A stretch of 64,000 nucleotides of DNA from Streptomyces sp. SUK 48 (GTDB taxonomy: Bacteria; Actinomycetota; Actinomycetes; Streptomycetales; Streptomycetaceae). The stretch covers positions 7,974,001 to 8,038,000 of the forward strand of contig NZ_CP045740.1 in the NCBI RefSeq assembly GCF_009650765.1, given 5' to 3'. The notes beneath the pieces were generated by a model. The model was given only the letters and a program-made list of their open reading frames with translations. It was not told where the DNA came from and made no database searches. Made by a program: the position numbers and the translations under genes. Shown piece by piece: positions 36,892-45,854 of this stretch. The stretch's first letter is position 1; every line of letters starts with the position of its first letter.

Positions 36892-38204
36892 CCACCACGC
36901 GTACCCCGGTCCGCACCGGGGCCGCGCAGCGGCTCGCCGCTCTCGCCGAGGACGCGCTCGGCGGCCCGCTGCCCGTACGGCTGCGCACCTGGGACGGCAG
37001 CGAGACCGGCCCGGTGGACGCCCCCGTGGTCGTCGTGCGCTCTCGGCGCGCGCTGCGCCGCCTGCTGTGGCAGCCCGGTGAACTCGGCCTCGCCCAGGCG
37101 TACGTCACCGGCGAACTCGACGTGGAGGGCGACCTGGCCCAGGGCCTTCGCGCCCTGTGGACCGCCGCACGGGAGCGGGGCCTGCACCCGCCGAGGCTCT
37201 CGCCGGCCGACCGGGCCCGCATCATCGGCAAGGGCCTGCGCCTCGGCGCCCTCGGCCCGCGCCCGCCCGCCCCCGCCACCCAGGCACGGCTGCGCGGCGG
37301 CCTGCACAGCAAGGCGCGGGACCGGGCGGCGATCAGCCACCACTACGACCTGTCCAACGACTTCTACCGCCTGCTGCTCGACGACACCATGGCCTACTCC
37401 TGCGGCTACTGGCCCGAAGCGGAGTCCGGGGCAGACCCGGCCGGCGCACAGCGCGCCAAGCTGGAGCTGGTCTGCCGCAAGCTCGGCCTCGTGCCCGGCG
37501 GCCGCCTGCTCGACATCGGCTGCGGCTGGGGCTCGCTGTCCCTGTACGCGGCCGAAGTGCACAAGGCACAGGTCACCGCCGTCACCCTGGCCCGGGAACA
37601 AGCCGCGTACGTGCGCGAACAGGTGCGGGAGCGACGGCTCGGGCACCGGGTCGAGGTGGTGTGCCAGGACTACCGGGACATCACCGGCTCCGCCTACGAC
37701 GCCGTCGCCACCATCGAGATGGGCGAGCACGTCGGCGACGACGAATACCCCGCCTTCGCCGCCACCCTGCACCGGCTGGTCCGCCCGCGCGGGCGCGTAC
37801 TGGTCCAGCAGATGTCCCGGGGCACGCGCGCACCCGGCGGCGGCGCGTTCATCGAGGCGTACATCGCCCCCGACATGCACATGCGGCCGATCGGCGAGAC
37901 CGTCGGGCTCCTGGAGACGGCCGGGCTGGAAGTGCGGTCGGTGGAGTCGCTGCGCGAGCACTACGTGCGCACCATCGACGCCTGGCACCGCACGCTGGAA
38001 GAGCGCCGGCCCGACGTCGTACGCCTGGTCGGCGAGGAGACGGCCCGCGTGTGGCGGCTGTACCTGGTCGGCGGGTCCCTGGCCTTCCGGGAGCGCCGCA
38101 TGGGCGTGGACCAGATCCTGTGCGTCCGGCCCACCATCGACGGCGACAGCGGTCTGACGGCCGCCGAGACGGCCGACTGGTACCGGAACCTGGGGTCGGC
38201 ATGA
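36888..38204 (+). CDS. Cyclopropane-fatty-acyl-phospholipid synthase family methyltransferase 2
   Basis: A protein of 438 residues: AISHHYDLSNDFYRLLLDDT, YSCGYW, LLDIGCGWGSLSLYAAEVHK, TLAREQAAYVREQVRERRL, IEMGEHVGDDEYPAFAATLH, and the C-terminal YLVGGSLAFRERRMGVDQIL. It keeps the canonical GEHVG bicarbonate-site loop, whereas the upstream paralogue has EAVGA there, so the two probably do different steps. The pair may act in succession, as in tuberculostearate-type methylation, but this is inference. The ATG overlaps the stop of the previous gene. Confidence 0.92.
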   Translation: MTTTRTPVRTGAAQRLAALAEDALGGPLPVRLRTWDGSETGPVDAPVVVVRSRRALRRLLWQPGELGLAQAYVTGELDVEGDLAQGLRALWTAARERGLHPPRLSPADRARIIGKGLRLGALGPRPPAPATQARLRGGLHSKARDRAAISHHYDLSNDFYRLLLDDTMAYSCGYWPEAESGADPAGAQRAKLELVCRKLGLVPGGRLLDIGCGWGSLSLYAAEVHKAQVTAVTLAREQAAYVREQVRERRLGHRVEVVCQDYRDITGSAYDAVATIEMGEHVGDDEYPAFAATLHRLVRPRGRVLVQQMSRGTRAPGGGAFIEAYIAPDMHMRPIGETVGLLETAGLEVRSVESLREHYVRTIDAWHRTLEERRPDVVRLVGEETARVWRLYLVGGSLAFRERRMGVDQILCVRPTIDGDSGLTAAETADWYRNLGSA

Positions 38205-39010
38205 GCGCGTTTCCATGGGGCGCCTTCGCGGTGAATCTCGGCTGGGCGGCGGCCTGCGCCCTGGCGGTCCTGCTCGCCACCTTCCTGCTCGCCCTGCGCA
38301 AGGGCGTGCACCGGATCGTCGACAGCGCCTGGGGAGCCGCCTTCGCCGCGGTCGCCCTGCTGACCTACGGCCTGTCGGCGGGCACCGGCGACGGGGCCCG
38401 GCGCGCGCTCGTCGTGCTGCTGACGGTCGTCTGGGGGCTGCGGCTGGCGGTGCACATCGCGTACCGCGGCCGCGGCCACGGCGAGGACCCCCGTTACGAG
38501 GACCTGCTGTCACGCGCACCGGGCAGCCGCGCCCTGTACGCCCTGCGGACGATCTACCTGCTCCAGGCCGGGCTGGTCTGGCTGGTCTCGCTGCCGGTGC
38601 AGGCGGCGGCGTACGCGCCCGGACCGCTGTCCGGCCCGGCCTGGGCCGGTACGGCGCTCTGGGCGCTCGGGATGTTCTTCGAGACCGTCGGGGACGCGCA
38701 GTTGGCCCGGTTCAAGGCCGACCCGGCGAACCGGGGCCGGATCATGGACCAGGGGCTGTGGCGGCTGACCCGGCACCCGAACTATTTCGGGGACTTCTGC
38801 GTCTGGTGGGGGCTGTTCCTGGTCGCCTGCGACGGCGGAGCCGCCCCCGCCGCCGTGTCCGTCGTCTCGCCCCTGGTCATGAGCCTGCTGCTGATCAAGG
38901 GCAGCGGAAAGCGGCTGCTGGAGCGGCGCATGGAGGGCAGGCCGGGCTGGACCGAGTACGCCGCGCGCACCAGCGGCTTCTTCCCCCTGCCGCCCCGCCG
39001 GCGCCCTTGA
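38201..39010 (+). CDS. DUF1295 membrane protein (steroid-5-alpha-reductase-like; Rv0446c type)
   Basis: A 269-residue protein with about six membrane helices. The C-terminal signature is GLWRLTRHPNYFGDFCVWWG followed by LLIKGSGKRLLERRMEGRPGW and YAARTSGFFPLPPR. DUF1295 proteins resemble the NADPH-dependent steroid 5-alpha-reductase and isoprenylcysteine methyltransferase fold. It is the last gene of the coupled operon. Its likely role is reduction or modification of the lipid made by the upstream enzymes. Confidence 0.92.
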   Translation: MSAFPWGAFAVNLGWAAACALAVLLATFLLALRKGVHRIVDSAWGAAFAAVALLTYGLSAGTGDGARRALVVLLTVVWGLRLAVHIAYRGRGHGEDPRYEDLLSRAPGSRALYALRTIYLLQAGLVWLVSLPVQAAAYAPGPLSGPAWAGTALWALGMFFETVGDAQLARFKADPANRGRIMDQGLWRLTRHPNYFGDFCVWWGLFLVACDGGAAPAAVSVVSPLVMSLLLIKGSGKRLLERRMEGRPGWTEYAARTSGFFPLPPRRRP

Positions 39011-39022
39011 GCGAGCCAGGAC

Positions 39023-39060
39023 GCGGCCCCCGGCATCGGCGAACAGGTGCCGGGGGCCGC
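39023..39060. terminator. Bidirectional hairpin terminator
   Basis: Thirteen-bp perfect arms (GCGGCCCCCGGCA and complement) around a 12-base loop, followed by TTTCC, between convergent genes ending at 39010 and 39109. Confidence 0.75.
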
Positions 39061-39108
39061 TTTCCTGACCCCCGGCACCGCGCGCCGGCCGACGTACGCG
39101 TCGCCGGT

Positions 39109-39858
39109 TCAGGAGGGGAGCGCCAGCAGGCCGATGGGCGTACTGGTCGGCCGCGGCGAGCCACCGGCCGGTTCCACGGTGATTCCGACGCCCGAGGCCC
39201 CGTCCACCCCGCCCCGCATCAGCACGGTCTGACTGGCGCGGTCGGGGCTCATGAGCCCGGCCGGACGCATCGACCCGCCGACGGCGAACCACAGCTGGTA
39301 GACCTTGCCCCGGGGCGGCTCGGCCATGTCCGAGGTCACGAACACGGCCCGGTCACGCCGGGCCGAGACCACCACGGTGCCCGTACCGCCCGCCACCCGC
39401 GCCGAACGTGTCTTCGCGTCCGGTGCGGCCAGCACCCCCGCGATCTCCTCCGCGTGCCGTTCGGCCGCGGCCGCCTGATGCCGGGCGTCCTGGGCACGCT
39501 CGTACTGCCATACGGCGGTCCCGCCGAACGCGGCCGCGACGGCCACGCTGGCGGCCAGCGCCCAGCGGGTGAGCCGCCGTCCACGCTGTACGCCGCGGCG
39601 TACCCGCTCCGCGGGCGCGGCGCCGGGCGGCACCTGCCGCACGGTGGTGATGCGGGTGAGGACCTGCTGCCGCATCACCGGGCGCGGGCGCACCGTGGCG
39701 GCCAGGGCCAGGCGTCCGGCGGTGGCCGTGAACTCCGCGACCTCCTGCGCGCAGGCGGCGCACGCGGCCAGATGATGCTCGAAGGCGGTACGTTCCTCAC
39801 CTTCCAGCGCGTGTACCGCGTAGGCGCCGGTCAGGGCATGCGGATCGGTCGTGGTCAT
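39109..39858 (-). CDS. rskA: Anti-sigma-K factor, RskA-like
   Basis: A 249-residue membrane protein. The N-terminal cytoplasmic anti-sigma domain carries the zinc motif HHLAACAACAQE (H-x3-C-x2-C, near 28-39). One transmembrane helix (LTRWALAASVAVAAAFGGTA) lies near 95-115. The extracytoplasmic RskA domain includes VYQLWFAVGGSMRPAGLMSP and VGITVEPAGGSPRPTSTPIG, the family signature. It holds SigK at the membrane until proteolysis releases it. The ATG overlaps the sigK stop by 4 bp, ensuring equal expression. Confidence 0.93.
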   Translation of the reverse strand: MTTTDPHALTGAYAVHALEGEERTAFEHHLAACAACAQEVAEFTATAGRLALAATVRPRPVMRQQVLTRITTVRQVPPGAAPAERVRRGVQRGRRLTRWALAASVAVAAAFGGTAVWQYERAQDARHQAAAAERHAEEIAGVLAAPDAKTRSARVAGGTGTVVVSARRDRAVFVTSDMAEPPRGKVYQLWFAVGGSMRPAGLMSPDRASQTVLMRGGVDGASGVGITVEPAGGSPRPTSTPIGLLALPS

Positions 39859-40439
39859 GCGGTCACCCCCAGGCAGTCGCGGAGCCGGATGAGTCCGTCG
39901 CGCAGGCGGGTCTTCACCGTGCCGAGCGGCAACGCGAGTGCTTCGGCGACCTCACGGTAGGTCAGGCCGCGGTAGTACGCCAGAGTGACCGACTGGCGCT
40001 GGAGCTCGGTCAGGGTGCGCAGGCAGCGCCGCACCTGCTCCTGCTCCAGCCGGCTCTCGACCTGTTCGGTCACCTCGTCGTAGGCGGGCTGGTGTTCGAG
40101 GAGAGCGACCTTGGTGTCACGGGCCGCGGCCGCTTCCACCGACCGGACCCGGTCCACGGCCCGCCGGTGGGCGAGGGTGAGGATCCAGTTGATGGCACTG
40201 CCGCGCTCGGGCTGGTAGCGCGGGGCCGTGCGCCACACCTCCACCAGCACGTCCTGCGCCACCTCCTCCGACTGCGCCTGATCGCGCAGGACCGCCCGGG
40301 CGACCCCGAGGACGGAGCCGGCGACGATGTCGTAGACCGCCGCGAAAGCCTCATGGTCCCCCAGCGCCACCTCGTGCAGCAGGCGTTGCAGATCGGGTTT
40401 CCCTGAGGGGTTGGTGCTGATATGTACTGGTTCTTTCAC
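39855..40439 (-). CDS. sigK: ECF RNA polymerase sigma factor SigK
   Basis: A protein of 194 residues. Region 2 is AFAAVYDIVAGSVLGVARAV through QSEEVAQDVLVEVWRTAPRY and INWILTLAHRRAVDRVR. Region 4 is CLRTLTELQRQSVTLAYYRG and LTYREVAEALALPLGTVKTR. The downstream RskA-type anti-sigma and the linked lipid, FAS1 and molybdoprotein genes identify it as SigK (ECF19-type) rather than another ECF. The GTG start is at 40439. A SigK-like promoter lies 46 bp upstream, so autoregulation is likely. Confidence 0.92.
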   Translation of the reverse strand: MKEPVHISTNPSGKPDLQRLLHEVALGDHEAFAAVYDIVAGSVLGVARAVLRDQAQSEEVAQDVLVEVWRTAPRYQPERGSAINWILTLAHRRAVDRVRSVEAAAARDTKVALLEHQPAYDEVTEQVESRLEQEQVRRCLRTLTELQRQSVTLAYYRGLTYREVAEALALPLGTVKTRLRDGLIRLRDCLGVTA

Positions 40440-40484
40440 CGTGGCTCTCTCTCGTGGCCGTCGCAGAACGGAACGTCACGTGTA

Positions 40485-40511
40485 ATCCGGGGCCACGCGA
40501 GCTGCGGATTG
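40485..40511 (-). promoter_or_regulatory. Candidate autoregulated SigK promoter
   Basis: Read on the minus strand: CAATCC (40511-40506), 15 bp, CCGGAT (40490-40485). The -35 is the same hexamer as at 30911. The -10 matches CCGAAT at four of six positions, and the spacer is one base short of optimal, so confidence is lower than for the promoter at 30911. Confidence 0.5.
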
Positions 40512-40902
40512 CTCCCGTGCGAAAGTGTGGACGACAGAGACCCTCTCATGATCCGCATGACATCGGGACCGGCTTCCGGAACGCTCCCCCTGGTCGCCAT
40601 CGTGGCGCGATACCCGGGGTCGTGGCGTGGGAGGGGATCGCCTCCCGGTTGCCGCACACATCCTCACCGAGGCCGAGCGCCCGGGCTGCACACCGTGCGC
40701 TCGGCGGCACGACCCAGCGCACGGAGACCTCGGCGCCCACCCGCCGCCGACGCCGAGACGGCAGAGGGCCCCGCTGCGCGGCCGCGGCCACCACGCTATC
40801 CGGCCAGGTCCGATGCCTTTGTGCCATTCGCCGGCAACCCGCCCCCACGTCGTCGGGGCGCCGCTACACAAGAACCCTGCGACGGCGTTGTGGAGCGGGG
40901 GA
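40512..40902. other. Intergenic region, no gene supported
   Basis: About 390 bp upstream of both sigK and the divergent nuclease-like gene. Overlapping open frames look like GC-driven shadows. No inverted repeat or tRNA-like structure was noticed. Confidence 0.45.
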
Positions 40903-40905
40903 GTG

Positions 40906-41595
40906 ATGGCGGCACGTCGGCGGCGCCGGCGCTTGCGGAAGCGGACGCGCGATCGGCTGTGGGCTTGGGGTGCGGTGGCGGTGGTGGCCGCCGGGGTGTG
41001 GGTGGCCGGGCACTGGTCGCTGGTGTGGCCCGTCCTGGTGGCCGTGCTCGCCGCGGCCCTGGCGGGCGGCGTCGGCTGGATGCTGCTGCGCTCGCACCGG
41101 CTCGCGGTAGGCCGGGACCGCGTGTGGCGGGCGCAGGAGGAGGCCAGGGCGCGGGAGTTGTCGATGGCGGAGGTCGACGCGCTGTCGTGGCAGGAGTTCG
41201 AGCGGTACGTCGCCGATCTGTGCCGGCGGGACGGCTGCACCAAGGTCGTCGTCAGCGGCCGGAGCGGCGACCTGGGCGCGGACGTCGTCGGCTATTTGGC
41301 CGACGGCCGCAAGCTCGTCGTCCAGTGCAAGAAGTACGCGCCGGGGCGGAGCGTGTCCTCGCAGGACATGCAGAAGTTCGTCGGCACCGCCCGTCCCGAG
41401 CACGGCGCGGACGTCGCGTTGTTCGTCACCACCTGCCGGTCGTTCACGAAGGCCGCGCTGGGCCTGGCGGTGCGCCAGGACATCGTGGCCCTGCACCGCG
41501 ACCTGCTGGGTTCCTGGGTCAGAGGCGCTCATCTGGAGACCCTGGTACCGCTGAACGGCAGCGGCGGCGGCACCAGGAGACCCCCCTCCGGCTAG
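40906..41595 (+). CDS. Membrane-anchored Mrr-like restriction endonuclease-fold protein
   Basis: A protein of 229 residues. A basic N-terminus (ARRRRRRLRKRTRDR) is followed by two hydrophobic helices (WGAVAVVAAGVWVAGHW, then WPVLVAVLAAALAGGVGWML), and a Mrr_cat domain from about 90. That domain shows FERYVADLCRRDG, GRSGDLGADVVGYLADGRK and VVQCKKY, giving the D...QxK active-site pattern of Mrr, then DMQKFVGTARPEHGADVALFVT. Such proteins may restrict modified foreign DNA or act in DNA turnover at the membrane. No methylase or other defence gene is adjacent. A GTG at 40903 is an alternative start. Confidence 0.88.
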   Translation: MAARRRRRRLRKRTRDRLWAWGAVAVVAAGVWVAGHWSLVWPVLVAVLAAALAGGVGWMLLRSHRLAVGRDRVWRAQEEARARELSMAEVDALSWQEFERYVADLCRRDGCTKVVVSGRSGDLGADVVGYLADGRKLVVQCKKYAPGRSVSSQDMQKFVGTARPEHGADVALFVTTCRSFTKAALGLAVRQDIVALHRDLLGSWVRGAHLETLVPLNGSGGGTRRPPSG

Positions 41596-41671
41596 ACCCG
41601 GACGACGAGCGGTCCGTTTACGGAGCCGGGGAGCCTGGCCTTCGTCTCCCGCGACCTCGCCGTGCCCGGGC

Positions 41672-42361
41672 TCAGGCGCGGGCCTCCTCTCGCACCGGGC
41701 GCAGCCCCGGCCGCGTGCCGCGGGGACCGGCATCCGTGTACGACGCCGTGAAGGAGCCCTCGTAGCCGAAGAGCGGCCCGAAGCGGCGGTTCACCACCCG
41801 CACCCGGATCCGGAAGCGTCCGGTGGTGTCGTCGAAGGACTCGCGCACCTCGGCCGTGGCGCCGAAGAGTTCCGGTATGCGCACATCCACCGGGCCCTCC
41901 CGGAAACGGTGCTCGCCGGAGCGGATGAGCAGCGAGCCGTCCGGCTCGGCCGCGAAGTGCAGTTCGCTGGCGAGGTGCTGGTGGGTGCCGAGGTAGTCGA
42001 GGATCCGGTCGCCCTTGGGGCTGAGCACCATCTGGGCGTCGAACCGGCGGGGGCGGCCGGGCAGGTCGAAGGTGCGCACGAAGCTCACCGTCTCACGGCC
42101 GAAGGTGTCGGTGTACGGGACATTCTCGATCACGAAGGGGATGTCACGGCCGGCCCGCGGCACGAGGATGTTGCGGGTCGCGCCGAGGGCGAGGAACGGC
42201 TTCACGTACGCCGGGCCGTGCCAGATCCGGTCCATGACGCCCCGCCCGGTGCAGCTCTCGCCGCTCGCCAGCCCTACCGAGAAGCGGCGCCGCAGTTCGG
42301 GGTGGAGGCGGTCGAAGCCGTCGCCGAGCACGGTGCGGAACATCGAGGCGGGCGCGGTCAT
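41672..42361 (-). CDS. DUF4166 domain protein
   Basis: A protein of 229 residues: FRTVLGDGFDRLHPELRRRF opening, then CTGRGVMDRIWHGPAYVKPF and IPFVIENVPYTDTFGRETVS, ending in a beta-rich region (FGPLFGYEGSFTASY). This matches DUF4166, a lipid-related domain of unknown function often found fused to or next to SDR or SRPBCC proteins. Its ATG overlaps the stop of the upstream SRPBCC-like gene. The pair is presumably controlled by the TetR-type operators at 43136-43195. Confidence 0.82.
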   Translation of the reverse strand: MTAPASMFRTVLGDGFDRLHPELRRRFSVGLASGESCTGRGVMDRIWHGPAYVKPFLALGATRNILVPRAGRDIPFVIENVPYTDTFGRETVSFVRTFDLPGRPRRFDAQMVLSPKGDRILDYLGTHQHLASELHFAAEPDGSLLIRSGEHRFREGPVDVRIPELFGATAEVRESFDDTTGRFRIRVRVVNRRFGPLFGYEGSFTASYTDAGPRGTRPGLRPVREEARA

Positions 42362-43110
42362 CCGAGCTTCTCCAGGGTGCGCAGGACGCGAGGGGTCCGG
42401 GCCCGCTCCGCCGGGGCGCGCAGGCACCGGCGGGCGGCGGGGGTGCGGGCGAGGGGGGCCTTGAAGAGGGCGAGCGACATCACGACCACCGGCGCGAGCA
42501 CGCAGAGGGAGGTCACGCCGGCCCCGAACCGGCCGAAGAGACCGAGGGCGGACTCCAGCCCCAGGCCGGTCAGGCATCCGGCGAGCAGCAGCGCCCGGAC
42601 CGCCAGTTCGGCCAGCCAGTTGGCCCGGGCCCGCTCGGGGCTGATGCCCCGCTCCAGCCACAGCCGCAGCCGGTCGAAGGACCAGGCGGTCGCCCAGCCC
42701 ATCAGGGGGCGGAACACCAGCCGGTCGGCGACCGCGCCGACGGCACCCCAGCGGGGCAGGTAGTCGTAACCGGTGAGGAAGCGTACGCCGTCCGCGTCGG
42801 GCACATAGCGCCAGTAGCCGCTGCCGCGGGCGAGCGGGGAGAGCGGGTGCGGGGAGGCGAAGCGCAGGGCGGAGGTGCGGGTGCCGTCGGGGCGCTCCCG
42901 CTCGCCGGCGGAGATCCCGGTGCCGGAGACCGTGAACAGGGCCGGGACGCGCACGGAATAACGGAAGCGCTGGGGCTCGCCTTCCGCGCGCGGGAGGTAG
43001 TCGATCTCCGAGAACCGCAGGTCCCAGCGCTGGTGCTGGGCGGGGTCCTGGGTGCGCGACCAGAGCTCGTCCAGGTCGGCGCGTATATGTGCTTCTACGT
43101 AGAGACCCAT
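42358..43110 (-). CDS. SRPBCC-like protein with C-terminal membrane helices
   Basis: A protein of 250 residues. The N-terminal START/SRPBCC-like part (about 1-145) contains YVEAHIRADLDELWSRTQDP, QRWDLRFSEIDYLPRAEGEP and GYWRYVPDADGVRFLTGYDY. The C-terminal part (about 155-235) has two or three hydrophobic helices (AVRALLLAGCLTGLGLESAL and VTSLCVLAPVVVMSLALFKA). The ATG at 43110 has a GGGGG run six bases upstream. It probably binds a hydrophobic ligand at the membrane. The function is unknown. Confidence 0.78.
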   Translation of the reverse strand: MGLYVEAHIRADLDELWSRTQDPAQHQRWDLRFSEIDYLPRAEGEPQRFRYSVRVPALFTVSGTGISAGERERPDGTRTSALRFASPHPLSPLARGSGYWRYVPDADGVRFLTGYDYLPRWGAVGAVADRLVFRPLMGWATAWSFDRLRLWLERGISPERARANWLAELAVRALLLAGCLTGLGLESALGLFGRFGAGVTSLCVLAPVVVMSLALFKAPLARTPAARRCLRAPAERARTPRVLRTLEKLG

Positions 43111-43135
43111 GGTGTCCCCCCATGCTCCATCGGTG

Positions 43136-43195
43136 TTTGAGCGATCGCTCAAACCCTCTGGCAGGGAAAGTACACCTCTTTGAGCGATCGCTCAA
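43136..43195. promoter_or_regulatory. Two identical TetR-type operators without an adjacent TetR gene
   Basis: Perfect palindromes with core TTGAGCGATCGCTCAA occur at 43137-43152 and 43180-43195. The first extends one base further on each side (43136-43153). Their centres are 43 bp apart, about four helical turns. They lie just upstream of the SRPBCC/DUF4166 pair. Sites of this form are known targets of TetR-family repressors, but no such gene lies within 3 kb. Confidence 0.8.
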
Positions 43196-43316
43196 TGCAG
43201 GGACCCGGAATGAGCGAGCGTCAGGCCGCGGGAGCACTCCGCCGTCGGCCGACTCCGGGCAGCACTGTGGCCCCGTACCGACACACGGTCCGGGGCCACG
43301 GTGGCGCGGGTTGCCG

Positions 43317-44843
43317 TCAACGCCGGGTGAGCACCAGTTCGGTCATGCTGGAGGGAGCGAGACGGACGGAGCGCGCTGAGCCGAGCGATCTGGTCGGTGC
43401 CGTAGTGCCGGCACCGTAGGTAGAGGCCGTGCCGACGGGAGCGGGACGGTAGCCGGTGTAGTCGAGGCGGACCGCGTGACTCGCCTGCGGATCCTCGTTC
43501 TCGATGAGGACGACGAGCCTTCCGTCCCGCCGTACGGCGGCGTGCGTCACGATCATCGGGCCGGCTCCTGTGGTCCCCACCAGCCGTGCGCCCGGCGCGG
43601 CGAGGCGACTGGCCATTCCGTAGCCGTAATAGCTGGGGTAGGGGGTGTTGAGCGGGGGCTCGCAGACCCGCCGGCCCTGGGTGTTCGTCTGGCAGGACCC
43701 GGGGCCGTCCGAGAGCATGCCCCAGGTGCCGTAGCCCAGCCCGTCCGGGTCGTCGGGTGAACCCGCCTGGTCCTGCTGTGCTCTGTGGCGGGTGTCGAAC
43801 CAGGAGACGTCGGAGGCGCCCTGCTCCAGCCAGGTGGTGATGTCGTCGGCGGCGTACAGCGCCGACGGGACGGTCGTGCTCTGCACGCCGGGGTCGGCCG
43901 GGGTGGTGTCGGTCTCGCCGATGATGGTGCGCACCTGGCTCGCGTGCGCCCCGAGGTTCGCGGTGATCTGCTGATGGACGGCGGCCATGGTCGGAGCGAT
44001 CCGGCCGGTGCTGGCGAACAGCGCGGCGTCGGTGTTCGCCGCCGCGCCGCGGCCGTAGTTGTACCAGTGCACGTCGGCGAAGTCGACCGAGTCGCCGGCG
44101 GCGGCGAGCACCGGGTCGTTCCAGTCCTTGTCGCCGATGGACGCGAACGGCGCCAGTTCGACGCCGATTTCGATCGACGGATCGACCGCCTTCATGGCCT
44201 TGGCGAACTTCACGAGGTTCTGGCCGTACTCGGTGGGCGTCTTCAGCGGGTGGTGATCCGGCTCGGTCGCACCCGCGTACATGGAGCCGTTGCCCCACAC
44301 CTCCTCGCCGATCGCCCAGTACTTGATGTGGTCGTGGTCGACGATGTTGGCCTGCCGCACCCACGCCGCGGCCTCCTGCGGACCGATGTCCGTGCCCCCG
44401 GGCCCGTCATCGGCGGTGCTGCCGTAGTTGACATGCACCATCATCTGCGCGCCGGTCTTCTTCACGCTCGCGGCCCAGGACTGCCACGGCTGTGCCGCGG
44501 GCGAGGAATCGCCGGTGATCGGATCAGGGTCGAAGGAGTTGGTCCGCCACCGGTAGGTGTCGTCCCAGGGGCCGGTGTTCAGCTCCCGCAGCCGGACCCC
44601 GTCCGCGCGCAGCAGACGGCCGGTGCCGGGGGCACCCGCTTCGGGGTCGGTCTGCCAGTCGTCGCTACCCAGCGCGTCCTGCCCGACGGTCGCCAGCGTC
44701 CGGTCGGCGTGCACGGTGACCGGAGTGGGGGCCGGACCCGGGGCCGTACCGGTGGCGCCGGCCACCGGCGCGGTGCTCCACGCGGCGCCGACGGTGGCCA
44801 TGGTCGCGGCGAGAAGGGCCGCGGTTCTCGTCAATCTGTTCAC
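43317..44843 (-). CDS. Secreted clan GH-A glycosidase (alpha-L-arabinofuranosidase-like)
   Basis: A protein of 508 residues. A Sec-type signal (TRTAALLAATMATVGAAWST, cleavage near AGA) precedes a TIM-barrel: LRELNTGPWDDTYRWRTNSF, MVHVNYGST, KYWAIGEEVWGNGSM with the likely acid/base glutamate (near 182), and RTIIGETDTTP with the likely nucleophile (near 309). A C-terminal beta-sandwich follows (about 400-508). The pattern resembles GH51/GH39-type arabinofuranosidases, but the usual GNE is GEE here, so the family assignment is tentative. It stands alone, with no lectin domain. Confidence 0.7.
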   Translation of the reverse strand: MNRLTRTAALLAATMATVGAAWSTAPVAGATGTAPGPAPTPVTVHADRTLATVGQDALGSDDWQTDPEAGAPGTGRLLRADGVRLRELNTGPWDDTYRWRTNSFDPDPITGDSSPAAQPWQSWAASVKKTGAQMMVHVNYGSTADDGPGGTDIGPQEAAAWVRQANIVDHDHIKYWAIGEEVWGNGSMYAGATEPDHHPLKTPTEYGQNLVKFAKAMKAVDPSIEIGVELAPFASIGDKDWNDPVLAAAGDSVDFADVHWYNYGRGAAANTDAALFASTGRIAPTMAAVHQQITANLGAHASQVRTIIGETDTTPADPGVQSTTVPSALYAADDITTWLEQGASDVSWFDTRHRAQQDQAGSPDDPDGLGYGTWGMLSDGPGSCQTNTQGRRVCEPPLNTPYPSYYGYGMASRLAAPGARLVGTTGAGPMIVTHAAVRRDGRLVVLIENEDPQASHAVRLDYTGYRPAPVGTASTYGAGTTAPTRSLGSARSVRLAPSSMTELVLTRR

Positions 44844-44954
44844 ACAGGGAACGTATGGTCGCGGTGACGATCCCAGGCCGTCTTTACCTGATGATCAGGC
44901 AGTTGTGGCGCGTCCGCGGGAAGGGGAGGGCGGAGCCGCGTCCACGGTCCGCGG

Positions 44955-45854
<900 letters not shown>

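Noticed and set aside
43111..43316. A small TetR gene matching the twin operators
   Set aside because: Open frames here are short and mostly derive from the palindromes themselves; no helix-turn-helix is encoded.
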